A stretch of 64,000 nt of DNA. Source: Blautia schinkii DSM 10518. Its GTDB lineage: Bacteria; Bacillota; Clostridia; Lachnospirales; Lachnospiraceae. Each line of letters opens with the position of its first letter. Position 1 is the first letter of the stretch. Positions 24,480 through 31,897 of this stretch are shown here, one piece after another. A model generated the notes under the pieces. The model did not search any database and had not been told where the DNA came from. It worked only from the letters and a program-made list of their open reading frames with translations. The position numbers and the translations under genes were made by a program. The stretch is taken from assembly GCA_000702025.1 (NCBI GenBank), contig JNKJ01000019.1, positions 62,001 through 126,000 on the forward strand. Reading direction: 5' to 3'.

Positions 24480-26900
24480 TTATTCCGCTGCCGTATAGGT
24501 AATCGTCTCCGGTGTGGTAAGCGGCTCTACATTATATGCGGCTACACGCTCGTCCTCAATCTTCCCGGACCAGTTCAGACCGAAGGTGAAGTCATATGTA
24601 TTTCCGTTAGAGTCTACATAGCACTCTACATCACGCGGTACATCTTCCATCTGTGCTTCTACTGTTTCCATGCTTGCGGGCATCTGGATTGGCAGTAAGC
24701 CGCTCGGTTCTACCTGTCCGCCAAGGATTGGCATGAAATTATCGGCTGCCGCGCCAAAACTTACTAAAATCGCATCTGCATCATTTTCGAATTCTGAGAA
24801 AATCATGGCATTTGATGCGGTTACACACACTGCCAGCTTGCAGCTTTCCGGTATAGCCGCCGCTACTTCCTGAATCATCTCCAAATCACTGTAATTGGAA
24901 GCAGATGTACTTTCCCCATAGTAAGAACGATCCTCTTTATTCTTATTTGTCTGCGGACCATACGGTGTCTCTACGATTTCCTCTACCACACCCTGTGAAA
25001 TAGATTCCTTACGGACACTTTCGGAATCTGCAGTGTACTCACCGTACTGCAGGGAAATCGGTTTATAGGTATCTGTTTCACTGTCATATCCGTTTCCTGT
25101 ACTCGGATTAGAAACAAATACTGCTGCCATATCACATGCTGCTAAATCTTCCGCACTTGCACGAACGATATCTTCTTCTGTATAAGCAGCATTTCCCTCT
25201 TCATCCTTTCCGCTGGGCTCTCCTACGGTATCTGTTACAATATTCATATACTGGCTTGCAGTCTCCTCATCGATCGGAAGTGACCAGGAAGCCGGTGTTC
25301 CGCTTCCTCCGTACATTCCTCCGGAAGTTGCCGCATTAAAGGTCATAGGAATATAAACAGTCGGGAGTTCACCACGCTCTGCGATAGTACCCTCGCTATT
25401 TTTCAGCATAACGATCGATTTCTGTCCTAACTCACTGAAACCATTGCTGATTCCGCTGTTGTCGATAAGCTCTACCGCTTTTTCCGTCTCGGAATATGGA
25501 TTCTCAAAAGCGCCTGTCTTCATGTACTCTCTTAACAACCGCACTGCAGAACCATAGAAATTCTCATGTGCCGCTTCCTCACCGAACTCTTCCACCAGCA
25601 TATCATAGCAGTTCGCAATCTGCTGTACATAAGGAACCTCCTCACCAAAATCAGGCATCAGGATACGGTCAATCCCGATTTTGATAATCTGATAGATGAC
25701 TTCCTGGCTGTCCATCCCATCCATTCCATGCACAGAGATTGTCGGTACATTCCCCGCATTCCCCTCCATGATCAAAGAGTCAGTAGATATAATGCCATCA
25801 TAGCCATTTTCCCGAAGCAGATTAATCTTATACTCACTAAAGTTACTTCCTACTAATTCACCATACTTTTCATCTTCGTCGTAAGCGATTGAATAAGAAG
25901 GCATAACCGCTGACGCTGTTTCCGTTGCAGAGTCAAGCTTAAATGCACCGTCAAAAAACGGAACTAATGCGGTAGCAAAGGCATCGCCCGGATACACATT
26001 ATATTTGCCAAACTTATTATGAGATTCACGTCCGCCCTCTGCTGCTCCATCGCCCGGGAAGTGCTTCACCTGCGCAATCACACTGTCTTCGCCCCAGCCC
26101 TGATCATTTCCTTCCTCATCAAACGTAGACTGAAGGCCAGTAATTGCAGCCTTCACCATATCCGTTACAAGCGCCGGATCTTCTCCAAAGGTAGATTCCG
26201 CCCGTGACCAGCGCGGCTCTGTGGCCAAATCTGCCTGCGGCCCAAGAAGCTCATATACACCAACCGATCTCATTGCTGCAGCAGTATCATTATAAAAACC
26301 CTTCACAGCCTCTGTATCAAAAGTAGACGCCAGAGCCAGCGCACTCATGTTATGCATATACTTGGACGGCGGGTCCATACTCGGAATGACCGGAATACCA
26401 TAATCCGCCTTTTCCGCCATCTCCTGCATCTTATTCACTTCTTCCGTAATAATGTCCGTTGCACTACTTGCAAGCGCATTCCCCAGAAAATGACGCACAT
26501 TATTATTCAAATCCTCCTCAAACGCCTTCGCATCCGCGCCCGGGTCCTTTGCCGTATAACGCAGCCCCGCAATCTGTTCCGTACTAAGCTTTCCGGCCAG
26601 ATCCTCCGCTCTTGTCTGGTCCTCCTCTCTCCAGTCCTCATAAACATCCAGCTCCCCGTCCTTATCAAGGTCCTTGAATGCATAACCATCCTGCTCGATA
26701 AGCGTCACACCGGAATCCTTACTATACCCCAGCGTCTCACCGCCCTCATTCGTCACCTTGATCCAGCCGTCCGCCGTCTCCTCCTGTGACCACTTCTCAC
26801 CACTCGCCGTCACATCCGCCGCAGCCACACAAACGGCATTACTACCCACCATCGTCACCGCAAGCCCAAGCGCCAGTAATTTGTTCATCCTTTTCCTCAT
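24480..26900 (-). CDS. Secreted glycoside hydrolase family 3 protein, paralog 3 (diverged)
   Basis: 806-aa GH3 paralog with the same signal peptide layout (MRKRMNKLLALGLAVTMVGS), the DLDKDGELDVYEDWR motif and the FGLNWSGKI end. The catalytic barrel is clearly diverged: KHFPGDGAAEGGRESH keeps the family's KHFPGxG motif, and the nucleophile region reads GIISTDSLIMEG (Asp 374), whereas paralogs 1 and 2 have FILTDWQ. It also lacks their GGRAGVTRSAGNEG segment. A different sugar or aglycone preference is likely. It has its own promoter (26959-26987) and terminator, so it is monocistronic. GGGAG precedes the ATG. Confidence 0.92.
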   Translation of the reverse strand: MRKRMNKLLALGLAVTMVGSNAVCVAAADVTASGEKWSQEETADGWIKVTNEGGETLGYSKDSGVTLIEQDGYAFKDLDKDGELDVYEDWREEDQTRAEDLAGKLSTEQIAGLRYTAKDPGADAKAFEEDLNNNVRHFLGNALASSATDIITEEVNKMQEMAEKADYGIPVIPSMDPPSKYMHNMSALALASTFDTEAVKGFYNDTAAAMRSVGVYELLGPQADLATEPRWSRAESTFGEDPALVTDMVKAAITGLQSTFDEEGNDQGWGEDSVIAQVKHFPGDGAAEGGRESHNKFGKYNVYPGDAFATALVPFFDGAFKLDSATETASAVMPSYSIAYDEDEKYGELVGSNFSEYKINLLRENGYDGIISTDSLIMEGNAGNVPTISVHGMDGMDSQEVIYQIIKIGIDRILMPDFGEEVPYVQQIANCYDMLVEEFGEEAAHENFYGSAVRLLREYMKTGAFENPYSETEKAVELIDNSGISNGFSELGQKSIVMLKNSEGTIAERGELPTVYIPMTFNAATSGGMYGGSGTPASWSLPIDEETASQYMNIVTDTVGEPSGKDEEGNAAYTEEDIVRASAEDLAACDMAAVFVSNPSTGNGYDSETDTYKPISLQYGEYTADSESVRKESISQGVVEEIVETPYGPQTNKNKEDRSYYGESTSASNYSDLEMIQEVAAAIPESCKLAVCVTASNAMIFSEFENDADAILVSFGAAADNFMPILGGQVEPSGLLPIQMPASMETVEAQMEDVPRDVECYVDSNGNTYDFTFGLNWSGKIEDERVAAYNVEPLTTPETITYTAAE

Positions 26901-26958
26901 ACCTTATCTCCCTTCATTTTGTCAGGAGTGCTTCTCACATCTCCCTTAATGTAGCCCC

Positions 26959-27022
26959 ATTAAAACACACTTTTTTCACATCTACAACACAAGTTGGACA
27001 ATCAGCATCCACCGTTGAAATA
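26959..27022 (-). promoter_or_regulatory. GH3 paralog 3 promoter with LytTR-like activator box, copy 2
   Basis: On the minus strand TTGTAG (26982-26987), a 17-bp spacer and TTTAAT (26959-26964). On the plus strand CAAGTTGGA (26990-26998) and ACCGTTGAA (27011-27019) form a 9-bp direct repeat with a 12-bp gap, the classic LytTR arrangement. Spacing to the -35 matches copy 1 exactly. Confidence 0.72.
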
Positions 27023-27055
27023 CAACATTTCCACCCACAAATCCCCCATAAAAAC

Positions 27056-27090
27056 GACAAAAAGTGCAGTTTGTCATGGACAAACTGCAC
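27056..27090 (-). terminator. Hairpin with U-tract upstream of the GH3 paralog 3 promoter
   Basis: GTGCAGTTTGTC pairs perfectly with GACAAACTGCAC over three bases, followed by TTTTTGTCG on the minus strand. Its position relative to the promoter matches the terminator at 22061-22096, so the whole upstream block seems duplicated. Here it would insulate against read-through from the right. Confidence 0.75.
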
Positions 27091-27101
27091 ATGCCCTCCA
27101 T

Positions 27102-27363
27102 ACGAGGGGTACGAAAACGTAGTGGTAGGTGAGGAGAAGGAAATTCGGCGCGGGGCGCTGGCGCTGGCCTTGTCAGGCATTTTGCGGAAGCGCGCCTGAA
27201 AATCCATTCCCTACTAAGACTTAGGCGCGAGAGCTCTTCTCGAGCGCCTTAGTCGCAGTTGGGAATTAGTTGAAGGGAAGCGAGCCATGCCTGACAAGAC
27301 AGCGCCAGCGCCCCGCGCCGAATTTCCTTCTCCTCACCGTTCAAACCTTTCCGTGGGGCCCCG
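27102..27363 (+). ncRNA. Structured repeat element, copy C
   Basis: Plus-strand copy closed by GGGG/CCCC near its ends. It has the GAAAACGTAGTGG block, the outer stem CGCGGGGCGCTGGCGCTG with its complement CAGCGCCAGCGCCCCGCG, and the invariant GTCAGGCA/TGCCTGAC closing the core. Inner stems are TTCCC/GGGAA and AGGCGC/GCGCCT. Together with copies A and B these give three different, always complementary, versions of both inner stems. The copy ends 12 bp before the -35 of the marR promoter and lies between divergent genes. Confidence 0.82.
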
Positions 27364-27374
27364 TAAAAACCATA

Positions 27375-27434
27375 TTGACAAATCAATTTCATGCGGCTAT
27401 AATTAGTTCGTACCCTAACAGTTCGCCTACGAAC
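27375..27434 (+). promoter_or_regulatory. marR/ABC promoter with palindromic operator
   Basis: TTGACA (27375-27380), a 17-bp spacer and TATAAT (27398-27403) form a consensus promoter. GTTCGTA (27406-27412) and its inverse TACGAAC (27428-27434) straddle the expected transcription start, the typical placement for MarR autorepression. Confidence 0.82.
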
Positions 27435-27486
27435 ATTGTTCCCCGATAAGCAGCACCGGGAACAATTACTCATGAAAGAGGAGATT

Positions 27487-27945
27487 ATGGAAAGAAAACA
27501 CATTGTCGGTTATGAAATACATACCCTGGACAATATGCTGGGCCGGATGATCAGCGCCCACCAGTCGAAGCTCACCGAAAAGCAAGGCCTCACCCAGATG
27601 CAGAGCTGGATTATCGATTACCTCTACAAAAACAGAGACAAAGACCTTTTCCAGAAGGATATCGAAGCCCAATTCCGCATCGCCCGCTCCACAGCCACAG
27701 GCATACTCAAGCTGATGGAGAAAAAAGGCTTTCTCACCCGGGAGCCCCACCCCACAGACGCCAGGCTGAAGCGCCTTGTACTCACAGAAAAAGGCATTGC
27801 CCTTCAGCTCGCCATCATGCACAGTCTGGAAGAGGTGGAGCATAAGCTGAAAGACGGACTTACACAGGAGCAGCTTGACAGCTTCTTTGAGGTTGTCCAT
27901 CTAATTAAACAAAACATAGAACTTAACATTAAGTACAATGGATAA
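27487..27945 (+). CDS. MarR-family transcriptional regulator
   Basis: 152-aa winged-helix repressor. The N-terminal dimerisation helix (EIHTLDNMLGRMISAHQSK) precedes the HTH: LTQMQSWIIDYLY, KDLFQKDIEAQF, IARSTATGILKLMEKKG. The wing DARLKRLVLTEKG is characteristic. The frame opens 17 codons earlier; GAGGAG directly before the ATG at 27487 supports this start. An inverted repeat over its promoter is the probable operator. It precedes two ABC exporter genes by 111 bp, so it likely represses itself and the exporter until a toxic ligand appears. The last codons (KYNG, stop) are supplied by a dispersed repeat arm at 27932. Confidence 0.92.
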   Translation: MERKHIVGYEIHTLDNMLGRMISAHQSKLTEKQGLTQMQSWIIDYLYKNRDKDLFQKDIEAQFRIARSTATGILKLMEKKGFLTREPHPTDARLKRLVLTEKGIALQLAIMHSLEEVEHKLKDGLTQEQLDSFFEVVHLIKQNIELNIKYNG

Positions 27946-27982
27946 TAAGCAACTGACACATCGACGTCTTAGTCATTGTACT
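27932..27982. repeat. Dispersed inverted-repeat element, degenerate copy 3
   Basis: AGTACAATGGATAATAAG and ACTGACACAT match the inverted right arm of the copy at 1187-1287. The far end GTCTTAGTCATTGTACT restores an inverted terminus AGTACAATG/CATTGTACT. The middle and most of the second arm are missing. The element carries the stop codon of the marR-like gene. Confidence 0.6.
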
Positions 27983-28056
27983 ACGAAGAAACGCAGCATT
28001 TGACACATCCACACAATAATCTTGCACACATTAGCAAAAAAAGAAAGGAGATTTCT

Positions 28057-29814
28057 ATGCTCAAAACACTATTAGCCCAGGTCAAAGAGTTCAAAAAAGC
28101 CTCTCTTTTGACCCCTTTCTACATGATATTGGAGGTTCTGCTGGAGACGTTTATCCCTCTGGTCATGGCTTCCATTATCGACAACGGAGTGGAGGCCGGT
28201 AATATCGGACACATCTACCGGATGGGAGCAGTAATGGCCCTTCTGGCGCTGCTCGGTCTTTTCACCGGCGTCATGGGCGGAAAATACGGCGCCCGCGCCT
28301 CCACAGGCTTTGCCCGCAACTTACGAAAAGCCATGTACACCAACATCCAGAGCTTTTCCTTTTCCAACATTGACAAATACAGTACCGCAGGCCTGATCAC
28401 CCGTCTCACCACAGATGTGACCAACCTGCAGAATGCCTACCAGATGATCCTGCGTATGTGCACCCGCGCCCCGGCCAGCCTGATCTGCGCCATGGCCATG
28501 GCGTTTTTCGTAAATGCCAGGCTTGCAAGCATCTATCTCATCGCCGTAATCTTTCTGGGAATCTGTCTGTTTCTAATCCTCAGCCGTGCGACAAAATATT
28601 TCCAGGCTGTGTTCCGCAAGTACGATGACTTAAACGCCAGCGTACAGGAAAACATTACCGCCATCCGTGTGGTAAAAGCTTATGTGCGTGAGGATCACGA
28701 AACCACGAAATTCCAGAAAGCCTGCAACAAGGTCTATGAAATGTTCGTCAAGGCCGAGAAGCTTGTGGTACTCAACATGCCGCTCATGCAGTTTACTGTT
28801 TACGCCTGTATCCTGTGCATAAGCTGGCTGGGAGCAAAAATGATCGTAGGCGGCAGCCTTACCACAGGCGAGCTTATGAGCCTCCTTACCTACTGTATGA
28901 ACATTCTCATGAGCCTGATGATGCTCTCCATGGTTTTCGTAATGATCACCATGAGTATGGCAAGCGCCGAGCGTGTAGCTGAGGTCATCAATGAAAAAAC
29001 AGACCTCACCGATCCGGAAAATCCCATCACCGAAGTTCCGGACGGCAGTATCGTATTCGACCATGTAGATTTCAGTTATAAAAAAGACAGCAAGGAGCCG
29101 GTGCTCAAGGATGTTAATCTGTCCATCCGCTCCGGAGAGACTATCGGCATCATCGGCGGCACAGGCAGCGCCAAATCAAGCCTGGTAAGCCTCATCAGCC
29201 GTCTCTACGATGTGACCCAGGGCTCAGTTCTGGTGGGCGGCATTGATGTCCGCCGTTACCACATGGACACACTCCGAAACCAGGTAGCCGTGGTACTCCA
29301 GAAAAACGTGCTTTTCTCCGGAACCATTCTGGAAAACCTGCGCTGGGGAAATAAGGAGGCTTCCGAGGAGGAATGCCGCCGCGCCTGCGAGCTTGCCTGC
29401 GCCGACGACTTCATCCAGCGTATGCCGGACAAATACGAGACATACATTGAACAGGGCGGAACCAACGTTTCCGGCGGACAGAAGCAGCGTCTCTGTATTG
29501 CCAGAGCGCTTTTGAAAAAGCCGAAGATCCTGATTCTCGATGATTCCACCAGTGCCGTAGATACAGCCACCGACGCCCGTATCCGCAAGGCTTTTGCCGA
29601 GGAAATCCCGGATACCACCAAGCTTATCATTGCCCAGAGAGTTTCCAGTATCCAGAGTGCAGACCGCATCATTGTCATGGACAACGGGCAGATCAACGGC
29701 TTCGGTACCCACGAGGAGCTCCTTGCAGACAACGCCATCTATCAGGAGGTATACAACTCCCAGACAAAGGGCGGCGGCGACTTCGACCAGACAGCAGGAG
29801 GTGAAACCGCATGA
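28057..29814 (+). CDS. ABC exporter half-transporter, degenerate-site subunit
   Basis: 585-aa protein with a six-helix ABC exporter membrane domain (residues ~15-300) fused to an ATPase domain. Walker A is GGTGSAKSS, the signature NVSGGQKQR, Walker B LILDDSTSAVD and the switch His is replaced by Gln (IIAQRVSS). The residue after Walker B is Asp where the catalytic Glu normally stands, and the H-loop His is absent, so this half carries the degenerate ATP site, as in LmrC/BmrC-type heterodimers. The frame begins 27 codons earlier, but AAAGGAG is correctly placed before 28057. It overlaps the partner gene by 4 bp. Drug or peptide export is likely; the cargo is unknown. Confidence 0.93.
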   Translation: MLKTLLAQVKEFKKASLLTPFYMILEVLLETFIPLVMASIIDNGVEAGNIGHIYRMGAVMALLALLGLFTGVMGGKYGARASTGFARNLRKAMYTNIQSFSFSNIDKYSTAGLITRLTTDVTNLQNAYQMILRMCTRAPASLICAMAMAFFVNARLASIYLIAVIFLGICLFLILSRATKYFQAVFRKYDDLNASVQENITAIRVVKAYVREDHETTKFQKACNKVYEMFVKAEKLVVLNMPLMQFTVYACILCISWLGAKMIVGGSLTTGELMSLLTYCMNILMSLMMLSMVFVMITMSMASAERVAEVINEKTDLTDPENPITEVPDGSIVFDHVDFSYKKDSKEPVLKDVNLSIRSGETIGIIGGTGSAKSSLVSLISRLYDVTQGSVLVGGIDVRRYHMDTLRNQVAVVLQKNVLFSGTILENLRWGNKEASEEECRRACELACADDFIQRMPDKYETYIEQGGTNVSGGQKQRLCIARALLKKPKILILDDSTSAVDTATDARIRKAFAEEIPDTTKLIIAQRVSSIQSADRIIVMDNGQINGFGTHEELLADNAIYQEVYNSQTKGGGDFDQTAGGETA

Positions 29815-31700
29815 GCAGAAACATGAATAAAAACATGAGACTTCCGGCTTCGAAAATCGAGGACCGCGGCGGGCTTTTAAAACGCCTGTTCCGTTATCTG
29901 ATGCAGGGCTATAAATTCCATATTATTTTTGTAATTATCTGTATCTTTGTCAGTGTGCTGGCAAATGTGCAGGGAACCATGTTTACCAAAACACTGATCG
30001 ACCAATACATTATACCGCTTCTGAACACCCAGGACCCGGATTTCGCACCGCTGGCCCTGGCGATCGGAAAGGTGGCGTGCTTCTATGCCATCGGCGTGGC
30101 AGCGACCTATACTTACAACCGGATCATGATCTATGTCAGCCAGGGAACGCTCCGAAACTTAAGAAACGACATGTTTTCCCGCATGGAAACACTGCCTGTG
30201 AAATATTTTGACACTCACGCTCACGGCGATATCATGTCCATCTACACCAATGATATTGATACACTCCGCCAGATGATCAGCCAGAGTATCCCACAGATGC
30301 TCTCAAGTGTTGTGACTATCGTAAGCGTATTTGTGAGCATGATCATTCTGAATATTCCGCTGACGATACTGACTCTTGTAATGGTAGGCATCATGCTCAC
30401 CGTCAGCCGCCGTCTGGCAGGCCTGAGCGGTAAGTTTTTCATGGCTCAGCAGTCAAACCTTGGCACTATCAACGGTTATATCGAAGAAATGATGGAAGGC
30501 CAGAAGGTCGTCAAGGTATTCTGCCATGAGGAAGAAAGCCTTGAGAAATTCAACGAGCTTAACGACAAGCTCTTCGAAAGCGCAGACAACGCCAACAAAT
30601 TTGCAAACGTTCTGATGCCCACGGTGGCCCAGCTTGGGAACGTAAGCTATGTGCTCTGTGCCATCATAGGCGGCATCCTGGCGATCAACGGCTTCGGCGG
30701 CTTCACTCTGGGCGGCCTGGCAAGCTTTTTGACCTTTAATAAGAGCTTTAACCAGCCCATCAACCAGGTAAGCCAGCAGTTTAACAGCATTGTCATGGCT
30801 CTGGCCGGAGCCAAACGTATCTTTGACCTTCTGGACGAAAAGCCGGAGGAGGACAATGGATATGTAACTCTTGTAAATGTAAAAGAAGTTGACGGAGCCC
30901 TTGTGGAATCCAAGTCCCGCACCGGACGCTGGGCGTGGAAGCATTTCCACAAAGCCACCAACACCACAGATTATGTGGAATTAAAAGGAGATATGGTACT
31001 CGACGGCGTGGATTTCGGCTACAATCCTGATAAGATTGTCCTTCACGATGTAAAGATGTACGCCACTCCCGGACAGAAAATTGCTTTTGTAGGCTCCACA
31101 GGCGCAGGTAAGACTACCATCACAAACCTGCTGAACCGTTTCTATGATATCCAGGACGGAAAAATCCGTTACGACGGTATCAATGTGACTAAAATTAAAA
31201 AGGACGATCTGCGCCGTTCCATGGGCATCGTCCTTCAGGATACCAATCTTTTCACCGAAACCGTGATGGAAAACATCCGCTACGGCAAGCTGGACGCCAC
31301 GGATGAGGAGGTCATCGCCGCAGCGAAGCTTGCAAACGCAGACAGCTTTATCCGCAGGCTCCCGGACGGGTATAACACCATGCTCAAGGGCAACGGCTCG
31401 AATCTGAGCCAGGGACAGCGCCAGCTTCTCTCCATTGCCAGAGCAGCCGTGGCCGACCCTCCGGTGCTGATCCTCGACGAGGCGACAAGCTCCATTGATA
31501 CACGTACCGAGAAGCTTGTACAGGACGGCATGGATAAGCTCATGCAGGGCCGGACCACCTTCGTGATCGCCCACCGCCTGTCCACTGTACGCAACAGCGA
31601 CTGCATCATGGTCCTGGAGCAGGGACGCATCATCGAGCGCGGCTCCCACGACGAGCTTATTGCACAAAAGGGTAAATACTACCAGCTCTATAACGGCTGA
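29811..31700 (+). CDS. ABC exporter half-transporter, catalytic subunit
   Basis: 629-aa partner of the preceding gene: a six-helix membrane domain (about 35-330), then an ATPase domain with GSTGAGKTT, NLSQGQRQLLSIARA, VLILDEATSSIDT and IAHRLST. These include the catalytic Glu and switch His that the partner lacks. A linker of about 50 residues between membrane and ATPase domains (around KEVDGALVESKSRTGRWAW) is an insertion also seen in relatives of this Firmicute exporter type. GGAGG lies 9 bases before the ATG, which overlaps the upstream stop. It forms a heterodimeric multidrug or peptide exporter, predicted to be under MarR control. Confidence 0.94.
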   Translation: MSRNMNKNMRLPASKIEDRGGLLKRLFRYLMQGYKFHIIFVIICIFVSVLANVQGTMFTKTLIDQYIIPLLNTQDPDFAPLALAIGKVACFYAIGVAATYTYNRIMIYVSQGTLRNLRNDMFSRMETLPVKYFDTHAHGDIMSIYTNDIDTLRQMISQSIPQMLSSVVTIVSVFVSMIILNIPLTILTLVMVGIMLTVSRRLAGLSGKFFMAQQSNLGTINGYIEEMMEGQKVVKVFCHEEESLEKFNELNDKLFESADNANKFANVLMPTVAQLGNVSYVLCAIIGGILAINGFGGFTLGGLASFLTFNKSFNQPINQVSQQFNSIVMALAGAKRIFDLLDEKPEEDNGYVTLVNVKEVDGALVESKSRTGRWAWKHFHKATNTTDYVELKGDMVLDGVDFGYNPDKIVLHDVKMYATPGQKIAFVGSTGAGKTTITNLLNRFYDIQDGKIRYDGINVTKIKKDDLRRSMGIVLQDTNLFTETVMENIRYGKLDATDEEVIAAAKLANADSFIRRLPDGYNTMLKGNGSNLSQGQRQLLSIARAAVADPPVLILDEATSSIDTRTEKLVQDGMDKLMQGRTTFVIAHRLSTVRNSDCIMVLEQGRIIERGSHDELIAQKGKYYQLYNG

Positions 31701-31832
31701 TTCCAGCCACCAGCACTAGCAGCTGATTTCATAGCTGGCTCTAACCACTGGCCCTGGTGCTGGCTGCAAAGCTGGCTCTAACAGCTGGCTTTAGCGGCTG
31801 ACTACATAGCTGGCTCTAGCAGCTGGCTGCGC
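31701..31832. repeat. Degenerate tandem repeat of an AGCTGGCT-type unit
   Basis: The 130 bp after the exporter stop are built from variants of AGCTGGCTCTA(A/G)C and related CTGGCTG units, at least seven of them. There is no long open frame with a start site. It probably arose by slippage; no function is evident. Confidence 0.7.
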
Positions 31833-31891
31833 AGAAAAGGCACGCCCGGCGGGATGGCCAAAGGTCAACCGTCAAGAGGCGTGCCTTTTCT
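31833..31891. terminator. Bidirectional terminator between exporter and GGDEF/EAL genes
   Basis: AGAAAAGGCACGCC (31833-31846) pairs with GGCGTGCCTTTTCT (31878-31891), with A- and T-runs on both sides. The large loop is 31 bases. Confidence 0.88.
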
Positions 31892-31897
31892 ATTTTC

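Noticed and set aside
26935-27207. Frames through the structured repeat (also 10121-10468)
   Set aside because: Their predicted proteins derive from the palindromic repeat and recur only because the repeat does; no ribosome binding site, and the stems covary instead of codons.
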